From positions 1,722,629 through 1,786,628 of the forward strand of contig OY101119.1 in assembly GCA_956465555.1 (NCBI GenBank): a stretch of 64,000 nt of DNA. Direction: 5' to 3'. Of this stretch, positions 44,784 to 56,159 are shown piece after piece. Each line of letters begins with the position of its first letter. The first letter of the stretch is position 1. Position numbers and translations under genes: made by a program. The notes under the pieces were generated by a model that did not search any database, was not told the DNA's origin, and saw only the letters and a program-made list of their open reading frames with translations. This DNA comes from Nitzschia sp. pyKryTriq1 (lineage: Eukaryota; Bacillariophyta; Bacillariophyceae; Bacillariales; Bacillariaceae).

Positions 44784-45499
44784 GAATGATTTTCAAAAAG
44801 CACCAGGGGTCAAGTTTTTGACCCAGCCGCACTCTGCTTGTTTTTTTTGTTAGTTCGGCTTGCAATAGATGGCGATAGTCGTGTTTCAGTAGGCCCAGCT
44901 AGTAGATATCCGCTCGACCGTCAAGGTAGTTCCTTCTAAAAATTAGACAGGGCACTTTTTTGCTGCTATACGGTACTATGCTGCTTTTCTAGTAGTATTT
45001 GTAGTAGTTGTAGTAGTACGGTAGTACCCAGGTAGTACCGGTAGAGGAGTCTTATTTTTTCTCCCTGCCCTGATCTTGGTCCATCCTCAGTCCTCAGTCA
45101 AACAGGTCCATCCAAAAGAAGGAGCGGAGCGCGGAGAGCGAGCGAGCGAGAGCCGCCAAATGGACGGACCGACAGACGAAAGTAAAGGAGCACGCCCGCC
45201 GTGCCAGCTTCAAAATTCAAAAATAAACCCCCAAACTGCGACGAGATGTAAATACATGCAACGGTTTATTGGGCTTGTACCGTACTGGTACCGGTGCGGT
45301 ACTACAGTACCCGCAGAGAGTCGTCCACTAACTAATCAACCCGTTTTCATATCATTTTCACTTTTCACACATCACATGGCGGTGCGACCCAGACCAGTCA
45401 ATCACTGTTTCATCACAAACCATCTCGTCCATATTCGGGTGGTGTCAAACTCGTAGACCAACGCATTGCAGTGACGCACAATCGAAACCGAGATCGCCA
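44784..45499. other. Spacer before NDC80
   Basis: GTAC/TACCGGTA words occur at about 45000-45055 and 45285-45310, with several TAGTAG runs. A plus-strand ORF at 45076-45456 starts with GTG and looks random. Confidence 0.5.
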
Positions 45500-47507
45500 A
45501 TGAATCGCTCCTCGAATCAACGTCGTCAGACTCTCGGGCCTGTCAATGTCAATGTTGGCGCAGACAAAGGGAACCGGCGGCAGTCTGTAGACCCATCTAG
45601 TTCTGGAGGGCACTCGAAGGCAAGACCCCCTACAGGTCGAGCTTCGATGATCCCTAGGGTCGGACGCGAAAACCTCATCCCTCCAACTCCTCCATCAACA
45701 AAGCCAAGGCAGACGAGCAGCTCTCGTCGTCGAAGCAGCTTGGGACCTGATCGTCGCCAGTCGTTGCCACCGCCACCAGCGCCTGCTAAGACCGACCCCC
45801 GTCAGGTTTCAGACAAAGCCTTCCAGCAGAGCTGCATCAAGAAGCTTCTCAAATACCTTGTCGATCATGGATATGACCATCCTATCACACACAAAAGCCT
45901 GGCTCGGCCATCCGGCAAGGACTTCAATCATATCGTAACCTTCCTGTTTCGCCAGATCGATCCCAGCTTCCAGGATGGAACAATGAAGATTGAAGACGAA
46001 GTCGCTATGAGCTTCAAAGCGATCGGGTACCCCTTTCCGGTATCCAAGACTTCTTTGGTTGCAGCTGGGTCTCCTCATGCTTGGCCTTCTTTACTCGCAG
46101 CTCTGACATGGTTGACGGAACGCATTCAATGCTTTGCAAGCACCACCTTCGACAGTAACGATTCCGAGACTTTTGGTTCTCTAGAGGAGCTGGAGATCAA
46201 GACTGACAAGGCGTTTTTCAAGTATCTCGGTGCATCGTACACAGCTTTCCTGCAAGGTGACGAACAAGCAACAGAGGATCTGGAGGTGTCTCTGGCGGAG
46301 CAATTCGAAAGGGACGATGAAATTATTGAGAAAGAGATTGAGCAAATGACTGACAAAAACGCCGTTATCGTAGAGCAGATCAACAATCTGACAATGGGTG
46401 GACACGAGTAAGTTCTACTGAATCTTTTGTTTGCATTGGCCAAGTGATTCAATGTCATAAGCATTTCCTCATCTTTGCCTATGGCGTGCTTCTACCAGCC
46501 TCGAGGAATACGTAAAGAAGCGCGATGGCTACCAGACAGACTTGGCTCAATTTCACGACCTGATCAATCAGATGGATAACCACGTGAACATGCTTCACCA
46601 GAAGAAGATCGACCGGGCTAAGGAACTGCATGAGAGCACCGCAAAGCTGGCAGAGACGAACACTACACTTGACGAATTGAAAGATGCTGTGCGCTCACAG
46701 GAGCTTTCACTAGAAGGTGCCCGAAACATCCAGAACACAATAAAAGGTCTCAGCGAAGCAATTGACCGTGCTAGATCTTTGAACGAAAATCGCAGAGGAA
46801 TTGCTTCCCAGCGAGGTGTTGAACAACAAGCACTTTGGAATAACGTCGAAGACATCGTGTCCGTCTACAATTCAGGGATCCGAGAAATCGTCCCTATGCT
46901 ACCCCCGTCCGATACGCTGCTTGCGAAATTGGACATAGCAGACAAGAAAGTTACGTCTGGTGGCCTTCTTCTTGGAAAGGATCTCGAGAACGAAGTTCAA
47001 AATCGCATGTCTTCGCTGAAGGATCTGCTTACGAGCTCGCTAGCGACTTCGAGATATGACTATCAAGAAAGGCTGGATGAATTGGGCCAATGCGAGGGTG
47101 TGCTTGCCGAATCACAAGAGAATGTAAAAATTATCGAAAGCAAAGTTTTGGCAAGGGAAGACACAATGAATAACGAACGCCAGTTAAATCAGGCAACATG
47201 TGGAGTACGCCTGAGGGAAGCAGAGTCGTTGGAGACCAAAGTATGCTCTCTTCGGGATCCAGTTGCTCTCGAAGAGCGGATGACTCAATACGAACGGCAA
47301 TGTGCAGAGCTGGAATCGTTGAGACTAAAGAATCGGGAGTCAGGCAATAGTTTAATCAGAGCCGTTTTTGCAGAGATTGAGAATGCATCAGGGGCCATGG
47401 ACCAATTCGATGCATTCTTTTCATCGAAAGCAACAGAGGCAAAGGAGTATCGCTCGGAACTACGCTCTTTGTATGAACAGCTCGAAGCTCCTTTGGATTC
47501 GTTGTAA
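45500..47507 (+). CDS. NDC80: Kinetochore protein NDC80/HEC1
   Basis: Two exons, 45500-46407 and 46499-47507, joined in phase 2 give 638 aa. A basic Ser/Arg-rich unstructured head (about 1-100, e.g. RRSSLGPDRRQSLPPPPAP) precedes the calponin-homology domain (about 105-230; KLLKYLVDHGYDHPITHKSL, FNHIVTFLFRQIDPSF, SPHAWPSLLAALTWLTE). The remainder is long coiled coil. NDC80 binds microtubules through the CH domain and the charged head and bridges to the kinetochore with NUF2 and SPC24/25. Size and domain order fit the family well. Ser/Thr in the head followed by Pro or Arg would be candidates for Aurora-type regulation, by analogy. Confidence 0.94.
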
Positions 47508-48017
47508 TGGGAGACGACTGGTTCTGAATCACCACTTACGACAATTCAATCGATCATGGGGTAGTCGACGAAGAGAGCAGCGCCAAGAGTACCAAGCTGA
47601 CAGGGTAGAAGTGGAGGAGTGCGTGGTTAATCTCTTTGCAATAGAATATGGATAGTGTATTCGTAAAGCAGCGAAAAAGTGCATGTAAACAGACCAGGAT
47701 CACGCCGTACGTGGCCAGAGGTAGTAGTACAGTAGTTCCTCTCTACTCTCTAGAGAGAACTACTCTCGCGTAAAGAAGCACTCATTGTTGAGCATTGTTT
47801 GTGATGAACGGGTGTTCGAGCACCTGCGACGCATGCTCCACTATTGGATTAATACCTCTACTGTAGGCGCAGCTGTGAACAATGCCCACAAATCGGCAAA
47901 CATTCCATTATTTACGGACATTCGAGTATTCTCGAAGAGAGATGAACGACCAGGATTTGTTAGATTTGTTAGGAGACGATACATCTCCCTTTATGTAGTT
48001 GTTGTCTTAGTTTAATC
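47508..48017. other. Convergent spacer after NDC80
   Basis: It contains an imperfect inverted repeat, AGTAGTTCCTCTCT...AGAGAGAACTACT, at about 47731-47764. No gene is seen. Confidence 0.5.
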
Positions 48018-51000
48018 TTAGGTGGAAGGTTGGTCATCTGAGCCAGATTCTAGTGGAAATGTCTTCTGGCTGTGTTTGAGTGTTCCGAGTTTCGAGCTCT
48101 CTCCTTCCGAGCGTTTCCAAGCGACGACCAGGACGATGGCAATCACTACAAGAGAACCAATTACAATGCCAGCAATAGCTCCTCCCGTAAGACCACTCTC
48201 AGGTTCGACTGGGGGATCTGCGATTCGAATCACAAAAGCGAGTTGGTCGTTGACATGAATGGCGACTTTCGACGGGAGACTGTTGTCCGCGTGGACAAGG
48301 AGAGGCCCATTCGATGCACAGCCGCTGGGGTTGCCATCGAGAGCGATCGTTTCATTTTCCGAGGACAACAAGCACGCCGTGATTCCTTCGCGCACCGTGA
48401 ATCGGTGGGTCGTGCCGTACTTGAGCAACATGCGGCCAGGTTCGATGGAAGTTCCGATAGGTGTTTGTAACATGAACTGACCATCTTCTTGTTCCAGCAC
48501 CACATACTCGTTGTCGCAATAATAACCTGTCCATTGGACGTTAGTACATACTCCTCCCAGGTCGCAGGTCTTGTCCTGTTCCGGGAGACATTGGTGACAG
48601 AAGAAACCACCCAGTAGTAGGGCATCAAAATTAAGCTCCGATCTGGGCCCACAATCGGTACGGTTTGCTAGCAGATAGGCGGTATCATCCATCCCAGCCA
48701 TTGCTTGGACGTCGGGATCAGCGTCAGCATATCCCGAATCATCGTGGACTTGGTCAAAAAGGGTCGCGTTCGGAATGACAGGATCTACTTCGCACTCATA
48801 ATCTCGGAGTAGTGAAAATTCGCCACCAAGACTGGCCCGAGCCTGCGCTACGGCATCCAAATAGCCCGGATCCACCCGAGACGGTGTAGAGCTACTAGAA
48901 CAATCCATTGATGGGACGATACTTTGCAGCGAGTTGGTTCTCTCATCAACAAAATGCAGACGTCCTGTTCGAGGTGAAAAACTGAGCCCTCGAATGGTTT
49001 GAAATCCTGTTTCGATGGATGAGAGGAGGGCTCCTGTGTCGATCTCAAAAACCAAGATTCGTCCCGTTGCACCTTCAGCGACAAATAGGCGATCACCATC
49101 GGGACTGAGAGCAACACCAGTCGGTAGATCAATTCCAGTTGCAAAGTCTTTCTGGTCCACGCACTGCCATATCGAATACTCGAAAGAGGGAAGACGTGAC
49201 GAGTAAATTGGGTATTCCTCCCGTGCGCTTCTGGCATAAGTTCCGCTATCAGCTCCCACAGCAATGACCTTGTTGGCACCTGGCACCGCAACAAAGAGGA
49301 GTCGCCTTTTCGGTTCGACAACCATACCCGCATGAACTCCAGGTGGGCCTCGCTCAAGTTTGACTTCAACGTATCGCCGAACGGCGGCGACAGCATGATC
49401 CATGCTCCCCGGTCCATCTGTGATGGGAACACAACCAAATTATGTCAGCCGTGATTTCTCCAGTTCCAGGCATTGATATCCTTGGATCATGTTAGGTCTA
49501 CTTACGTGGCTGCTGGAAATCGAAGCGGACAAGCTGTCCATTTTCTCTATTTCCTGTGGAATCAAACACCCAGTATACATTCCCCCATGCAGTGACAGTC
49601 TCTGGGTCGTGTGTAATACCGATGCAAGCGGGAGATTCGTGAAGCATATCGGCATGCAAAAAGTAACAAGGCTCGTCTGGTTGGCAGTCTTCCCCGAGCC
49701 TATTAACGGTATTGCGATTTTTTGGGTTAGAATTGTAGAGGGTCGGACCCATGAAGTAGTTTGGTTCTCTGGTGCCAAGATAAGTGTTCAAGTTGTCGTT
49801 GCAGACGGCCCAATAGCCGAATGAATCACGGTCGGGTGAACGGCCGGACTGGACATGGTTGAAAGAGATGGCTGTTCCATTATTGAGATAATGATAGTAA
49901 CCTCGGTCTGTGCGGGAGAGAGTGGTTTGCATGTTGGTGTTGATCCCGGAAATAATTGAGATGCTGTGGTTACCTCCATTGATCACCCAGGCCTCTTCGA
50001 CCGTTTGATCATTGTCGTCGTAGTAGAAGCTTCGACCCTCAGAATAATTCCCCAAAGCTAAGCCCGGCGACGGGTGGAACGCAACGTCTCGTGGCGAGGT
50101 AAATCCAGAAGCCACTTCAGTCATTGTCCAGCTGTTCCCAAACTCTGGAATGCAAATATCATCCTCGCTACCACAAACCTCCACTGGCGTGCACGTACGA
50201 GTCTCGACAGGCGAGGGGCAGCTAGATCCCACAACAGATCTCCATCGAAACTCGGTGCCGGATGTCGATCCACAGCTCACCGAGCAAGGAGACCACTCCG
50301 AGAATTCACCCAGCACACAATCAGCAGAGGACACGTCCCCTTGACCGCCACTGTCATTGCCACTGTCATCAGCTGGTGGAATAAAGTCGCTCTCTGCGAG
50401 GAGAGTCTCGATGTATTCACTGAGTTGAGTCGCCAAGGTAACGGCAATGTCCGCAGTACATTCGTAATAATTTTCATAACCACAGCATGGACCAATGAAT
50501 TTATGGCGGACTCGCAGGTCTCCATCGAGAACCACATAGGAGGGGTGCCCAAAGGGAGTGGTGAACCAGTCATCGCGTAACTCATACTGAACATCATCTA
50601 CACTGAGCGGCATCTCGGTGGGGACCACGCCCGAGTTGGGAAACAACTGGCTGGCATCGCGCTGGTATAGACCTGCCCACTGCCCACACGTTCCTCCACC
50701 CTTGACCGACTGAATGAATACGGTACGATCTCCGTATCGGTTGTAGAAGTCTTGCGCCACATGAGCAAAAACGCCTGATTCACGCCGGCCGGCATTGCAA
50801 CCCGTATAATAGTTGGCCAAGACGGTGACTCTCCCTGGTCCTTTGAAATCTTGCAGGCGAAATCCGGGCGTCGCCGTGTTGGCCGGGTGGCACACGGAGT
50901 ACGTCTTCTCAAGAATATCAACAAAACTCTCTGCAAGATCCCCTTCACACAAAGCAGGGACGGGCGTCCCGAAGTTGATTGGAGGACAGGTGTTTGAACA

Positions 51001-51093
51001 CCCTTGGCCAGAGACGCTGCCGTTCTCACCTACTAACAGATACAAAAGCACACCCGTGGAAACAAACTTCATCATTGGAACTTCCTGGTTCAT
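48018..51093 (-). CDS. Secreted/membrane protein: thioredoxin-like, TSP1, NHL-type repeats, TM
   Basis: Two exons, 51093-49506 and 49417-48018, joined in phase 1 give 995 aa. A signal peptide (VSTGVLLYLLVGENGSVSG) is followed by a thioredoxin- or peroxiredoxin-like domain (VTVLANYYTGCNAGR at about 84-98, and GHPSYVVLDGDLRVRHKFIG). Then comes a thrombospondin type 1 repeat (FSEWSPCSVSCG...CTPVEVCG), a large beta-propeller-like region with NHL or YncE-type strands (SPRDVAFHPSPGLALG; LPTGVALSPDGDRLFVAEGATGRILVFE), a Cys-rich segment and one transmembrane helix (AIAGIVIGSLVVIAIVLVVAW) with a short cytoplasmic tail. The splice rebuilds QPHGPGSMDHAV. The role is unknown; the architecture suggests an extracellular or lumenal redox or adhesion protein. 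A start at the next Met (residue 7) is equally likely. Confidence 0.8.
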
Positions 51094-52036
51094 TCAGTGC
51101 CACTTTTCTGGCTTGGACGAAGGATGGTACCTGTATTGGTGGAATTGAAATAATGCGCTACTGGCACCGGTATGCTTTTTAGCTTTCTACTCGATTTTCT
51201 CTCCATCCTGCATCCCTTCTTCGCGTCGTCTGACGCAGAAAAGAAAAATATGATGCCAACAAAAGGTGGCGAGAAGTTAAGAACAGAACGCGTACCAGGT
51301 ACTGTTCTTGTACAGTGCGAGTACAGTACACTCGTACTGGTAACCGGCATGCCAGGTACATTGTACATCGTCCTCCACTACGGACGAGGTACAGACCTAT
51401 GGCCAAGAACATCACAGCGTGCTGTGTGCTGTAGTCTACTGGTACCGGTACATACGAGTAGCAGTACTGTACCAGGTACCGTCGACTACCTGGAAACCCC
51501 GGTGGGAGGTAGGATGATGGAAAAGGAAATCAGAATTGAAAATGAGCATGATCAGTCGGTCTCTCTACTAGCTCTAGAGAGAGCAGATGACGACTCTCTA
51601 CAAATAGAGACTCTATGGCTAAAGTACTAGCAGAGAGCTGGAGCAAAGCAAAAGTAGAATTTTCTATTCGTCTCCGTACGTCTACGTCTACGGTACACGT
51701 ACGTCTACGTGTGTACCCATACTGTACTGTACCGGTACTGCATACTGTACTGTGCACAATCTCGCTGCTTTACGATACTTGTTGATTTGTTCAGCTTCAC
51801 ACTTTGAAGTCAAGTCTCGATACCAAAATACAAACTGCATATAATGTGGCAGGAGAAGAACGAAGGTCACACCCAGCCAGCTCGGAAAGCCAGTATTGAC
51901 ATTTGAAACTTCGAAAGAGCCGAATCGCCTTCGGACTCGTAGGCGGTATCGAAGGTTTCCAATTTGCATGGCCAAGACATACCATACTCAAAATAATATT
52001 GGGCACCAACCATTCCTTTCAAAAGCCACCACGAGA
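51094..52036. other. Spacer rich in GTAC and CTCTCTA/TAGAGAG elements
   Basis: 51290-51500 and 51670-51760 are GTAC-rich with at least two TACCGGTA. 51556-51620 has CTCTCTAC...TAGAGAG arms. No gene is seen. Confidence 0.6.
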
Positions 52037-52765
52037 TCATTGTTTTTCTTTGAGATCGGAATTCGAAATAGCATCTCGAAAACTGACCATTGATTCCGTG
52101 ATCATCTTGTCTTTCACAAAGTTTGCCATTGCTTTCGATCTACGAAATACGGCGGCAGCCGCCCTCGGAGCGACAAAAGTCATCCTCATGGTCATCAGCG
52201 TTGGATGCTCAGCATCATCCCGAGGGAGGAAGTTTACAACTCCAAAGTTTTGCAGCCCAGACGTACTTTGCCATTGAATGACATCTGGTCGTTCATTCCT
52301 CAGGGCAACTGCAGTCCACGAGTACTTCACCCCCATGAATTTCATAGTCCACTTTGAACTCGCCTTGGCATCATCTGTGTACTCAACAGAGTGCAGCCAG
52401 GAAGACCACGATGGCTGCCGACGCAGATCTGAGTAGGCATCGAATGCGACTTCTCGAGAAAAAGGAAGCTTGACTTCGCTTGTGATCTCGATCAAACGCT
52501 TCGCGTCGACATCTGGAGGTGCGGCCACATCACTGGCTTCTTGTGACGATTTCAATTCGGTGGGTCGGAATTTTCGAACAGCACTAGAAAAAGGACCTGC
52601 AGGACTTCGAAGTGCGACGGGTGTCCTCAGAGAAAAGAGAATCGATTCCGGCCACCAAGCCGATGAGAAAACCGGTCGGAGAACTGACAATAACACCAGC
52701 AAAGAGAGATATGGGTTTCCTGCTTTGATGGACTGGTGCCTCATTTTTGTTAGTGATTTTCTCAT
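52037..52765 (-). CDS. SRPBCC/polyketide cyclase-like lipid-binding protein, organelle-targeted
   Basis: A single exon of 242 aa is taken from ATG 52765, because the longer frame to 52828 opens with TTG. Residues about 15-40 are hydrophobic (LSLLVLLSVLRPVFSSAWWPE), consistent with a signal peptide. The following Ser/Arg-rich stretch could act as a plastid transit sequence. The mature part has the START/SRPBCC cyclase pattern: VKLPFSREVAFDAYSDLRRQPSW SSWL (in two pieces), WTMKFMGVKYSWTA, IQWQSTSGLQNFGVVNF and a long C-terminal helix. Bacterial and plastid relatives carry hydrophobic ligands. The function here is not known. Confidence 0.75.
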   Translation of the reverse strand: MRKSLTKMRHQSIKAGNPYLSLLVLLSVLRPVFSSAWWPESILFSLRTPVALRSPAGPFSSAVRKFRPTELKSSQEASDVAAPPDVDAKRLIEITSEVKLPFSREVAFDAYSDLRRQPSWSSWLHSVEYTDDAKASSKWTMKFMGVKYSWTAVALRNERPDVIQWQSTSGLQNFGVVNFLPRDDAEHPTLMTMRMTFVAPRAAAAVFRRSKAMANFVKDKMITESMVSFRDAISNSDLKEKQ

Positions 52766-53400
52766 CCGAGAAGCGGGGAGTGCGAATTGTTTGTTCAGTG
52801 AATGTGCCTTTCGCTGAGGTGCAAGCAATGCTTGTAGACTACCTGGTACTCGTACGGAGTAGGAGCAAGGTACGAGTACTCATCTCGACAATCGAATGCT
52901 GATGACTTCGACACTGCAGTAGAGAGGGCGGTCATCGTCATTTTTGGTCTTCAACGTTTCCCCTCTTGTCTTCTTTCTTCTCCATCTTCCGTCTTGCTTC
53001 TCCGTCTGTCCATCCTTCTCTTCCGACGCCGATGTGTGACGTGTTTGGTGCATTTCGCGCGATCGTCGCTTGTGACAGCAGAGGGCATAATAAATTACTA
53101 GACCAATTCGTCTGACGTGGCTGATGATGATGGTCACTCGTACAGTACAGTTAGTGGTACCCGTGTACTGTACCGGTATATGTATAACACGACCGCACCG
53201 CCTGCCTTCAGCCATCATCATCATTCCGCGTTGCCGCATTTATTCAGCGCTGTTTTAGGTTTTAGGTCACCACGTCCACAAAATAAAACACAGAAGTTCG
53301 AGCCAGAAACTTTCAGAAAAGGAGCGACCCACACAAATCTCACTTTCCACTTTCCGCTTTCCATTTAAAAATTTATACGAAACCTTCACCTATCAAGACA
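52766..53400. other. Divergent spacer
   Basis: No gene. GTAC words occur at 52840-52880 and 53140-53180 with TACCGGTA at about 53172. Confidence 0.5.
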
Positions 53401-53766
53401 ATGACCCGCTTCTCGACGCCATACTTGATTCTTATTGGATTTTACTTCATGGCCGTATCCTCGATTCTGGCTGCCGCAGAAAAGGCTGATCGACAAGCTT
53501 TTGTGCAACGTCGAGGTCCATCCGCAGCTTTTCAGACATCCTTGTTTTCAAATGCCGAGATGGATGCATTGAATTGCAATTCCGTGGAAAACGATGATTC
53601 AGAAGCTCGATTTGCGAAGCAGTATCAGACGGAACGGGAATCCATGCGAAGAACCGAAAGTGGTTACCTGTTGCTACAACAAAGCAGCGGGGCAAGCCTC
53701 GTGGTGCCTGTTTCTACTACCAGGAAATCAAGGAGCAACTCCTCCCCAGCCTTCGTCATTGCTTGA
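53401..53766 (+). CDS. Small putative secreted protein, 121 aa
   Basis: A single exon with a clear N-terminal signal peptide (YLILIGFYFMAVSSILAAAE) and a polar mature part with no domain I recognise (SLFSNAEMDALNCNSVEND, ...GYLLLQQSSGASLVVPVSTT). The start is preceded by AAGACAATG. It may be a lineage-specific secreted peptide; a chance ORF with a hydrophobic start cannot be excluded. Confidence 0.6.
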   Translation: MTRFSTPYLILIGFYFMAVSSILAAAEKADRQAFVQRRGPSAAFQTSLFSNAEMDALNCNSVENDDSEARFAKQYQTERESMRRTESGYLLLQQSSGASLVVPVSTTRKSRSNSSPAFVIA

Positions 53767-54760
53767 AAATGGAAAGGAACGAATCAAACAGTTTTAATCT
53801 CTGACACCAGAGAAGAACGCGTCTCGAATACGACACTACGTAGAGTACTCAGTACGGGCACATGGAGTGTGTCGTCTTCATCGACCGCACGATGATTGGA
53901 TTCATCCCATACCAGCCACAAGACGACACTCCTCGGAGACTGAAAAGAATGGCTATAGGAGGACAGCCTTGCCATTCCCTCGCTGAGACCGAGATCTCAT
54001 GGTTGGCTCTACGTTGGTACATTAGTTCTCGAACACAGTCAAACTACGACTAGCTACTATTAGAGGAAGCGTAGAAACAACTCATTGAATCTCTACACAC
54101 ATAATTAATATTGTACCTTTTTAGTCAAGGGTATCATACAGAAAAACAGAAATTAAAACTAATAGTGACGTCTACCCCGCACTCTCCAGAGCCATGATAA
54201 TGCGAGACAGAAGAAGTATCAAGTAGGACCGATCTTTTTGGGGTCTGTTACAGTACTCGACTACTATCCTGACTATCAGACGCTCCCACTTCCTGTACCG
54301 ATAGCTCCCTCTCTCTCTCTACCGGCACTAGAGAGAGCTAATGTACTATAGCAAGAGAGAGTAGCGCTACCATCCTGTAGCACCGGTACTGGCGCTCTAC
54401 TCTACTACTGTAGTATGTCGAGAGGAGCGAGTACCTGGTAGTCTACCTGCAGTACCTGTACTGGTACCTTGATACCAGGGTACCGGTACAGTACCGGTAC
54501 CGGTACCTGGTACGACGCCTGTCCGTCTTCCCTCGGTACCCTGCACCCAGCACAATTCACATCGTCCGTGCGTTCGCGATGATAACCGATCTTCCGCCTG
54601 CATCAAGATCCTTGTGTTGAGAAGCATTTCGCATGAAGACAACCACTACAGTACCCTAAAGTCGAAGCACAACAGCACAAGCATCTCATCAACCGAGCAC
54701 AGTTTTTTTGTAAGTGCCACACCCAACTGAAGACGCTTGCGCACTACACGTATCCTTGGA
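53767..54760. other. Spacer rich in GTAC island
   Basis: 54410-54515 is one of the densest GTAC/TACCGGTA clusters, with at least three overlapping TACCGGTA. 54290-54340 has a CTCTCTCTACCGGCACTAGAGAGAG stretch. No convincing gene. Confidence 0.6.
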
Positions 54761-55294
54761 ATGGGGCGATATTCACAGTTTCTTGTCTCAATTGCGGCCA
54801 TTATCATTTTCATTCTTCCGTTTCAATCCGATTCCTTCACGCACATCATCACTCCCGAATCAAGATCCGACAAATCTACTACTCCTATCACATTGAACAT
54901 GGGCAAAGAAATCAGGGAAATCAAGACCGATAATGCCCCTGCTCCAGTTGGTCCCTACTCCCAAGCAGCCTTGGTGGGCAGTACTCTCTATTGCTCTGGA
55001 CAGATCGCCCTGGACCCCAAGACGGGTGAATTCGTTGGCCCCGGTGACATTCAAACGGAAACCCGCCAAGTATTGAAGAATATGAATGCTGTCCTTCAAG
55101 AAGCAGGTGCCAGCGCCAAGAATGTTGTTCGTTGCACAATTTTCTTGGCCGATCTGGGTGATTTTGCCAAGATGAATGAGATTTATTCGGAATTCTTCAA
55201 GGACAACGCGGTACTTCCGACTCGCAGTTGCGTGCAAGCTGGAGCCTTACCCAAGGGTGCACTAGTGGAGATTGATTGCATTGCGGAACTCTAG
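54761..55294 (+). CDS. RIDA: RidA/YjgF/UK114 imine deaminase
   Basis: A single exon of 177 aa from ATG 54761; the frame opens upstream only with TTG. The core reads APAPVGPYSQAALVGSTLYCSGQIALDP, then GDIQTETRQVLKNMNAVLQEAGAS, LPTRSCVQAGALPKGALVEIDCIAEL (each in adjacent parts). This includes the PTRS arginine and the C-terminal EIDCIA that bind the carboxylate of enamine/imine substrates. RidA removes reactive imines formed by PLP enzymes such as threonine dehydratase. The extra 45 residues at the N-terminus are hydrophobic (FLVSIAAIIIFILPF) and probably target the protein to an organelle or the secretory path. An internal Met (MGKEIREI) would give a cytosolic form. Confidence 0.92.
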   Translation: MGRYSQFLVSIAAIIIFILPFQSDSFTHIITPESRSDKSTTPITLNMGKEIREIKTDNAPAPVGPYSQAALVGSTLYCSGQIALDPKTGEFVGPGDIQTETRQVLKNMNAVLQEAGASAKNVVRCTIFLADLGDFAKMNEIYSEFFKDNAVLPTRSCVQAGALPKGALVEIDCIAEL

Positions 55295-56159
55295 AAAGTA
55301 AGGATGTTTTCCATGATGGTCGAGATGCATAAAACGCCCCCAACACTTCACTCCTCCCTGCTCTGGTGTCCACATAAGGAGCCTAATGGCACTGGCCAAG
55401 GTACCACTAAATAGCCATGCCACGTTTCTCTGCTCTTTCGTAGAGATGAACTCTGTCTACTAGAGAGCAAGAGACTTCTCCGCGGGCTCTAGAGTAGGAG
55501 ACCTACGGGTACTAGAGAGACGACTCCGACTCACTTTTTTAGGAAACGAAGTGGAACCAGGAACCACGGTCGAGGAATGTGGAAAGCAACAGCGTAAGTC
55601 GTTCGAGTCAATAGTAGAATCTGGAATCTTGACTTTTCGCAATTTCAGAAGGTGATCCTTTTCGGTCGAATGTTTTCGCCTTCGCGCCAAACCGTCTGGG
55701 CGGCCACGCACGTTTTACGATTACGATGGGAGTACTGGTAGACGACTCTGTACCAGTACCTGCAATATTTACTTCGTACGTGGTGGTGCTTCCTGACGTT
55801 GACCAAGCGCACTCCGGCCTGTCCGTAGATTTCGTACTGGAACGTCTGTAGGGGAGCTCATTCCCGTAGAGTGCATGCGCGTAGTCTACCTACCGGTATG
55901 AATACCTGCTGGTACTCGCCCTGTAGACTTGTACGGTACTTCCCAACGCAACGTCTCGATCGGAGAGCTTGGGAGAGAAGAGAGAAGAGAAACTTTGAAC
56001 CGTCGCCATCCATCGATCGGAACTGTTGGTTTTCCTTCTGCAACTTCACATTATTTTCATTTTCATTTTCTTTCGGCACTTCCAGAATCTTGCTGCTTCC
56101 AATCCATCGACAACACCCCGTCGAGCTTTTACTTTCCAAACTACAAGTACTGCATCACA
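55295..56159. other. Spacer before the Sel1 gene
   Basis: No gene. CTCTAGAG/TAGAGAG runs lie at about 55455-55520, and TACCGGTA at about 55890. Confidence 0.5.

Noticed and set aside
53862-54053. A 63-aa ORF downstream of the small secreted protein
   Set aside because: No family, no signal and normal chance length for this composition.
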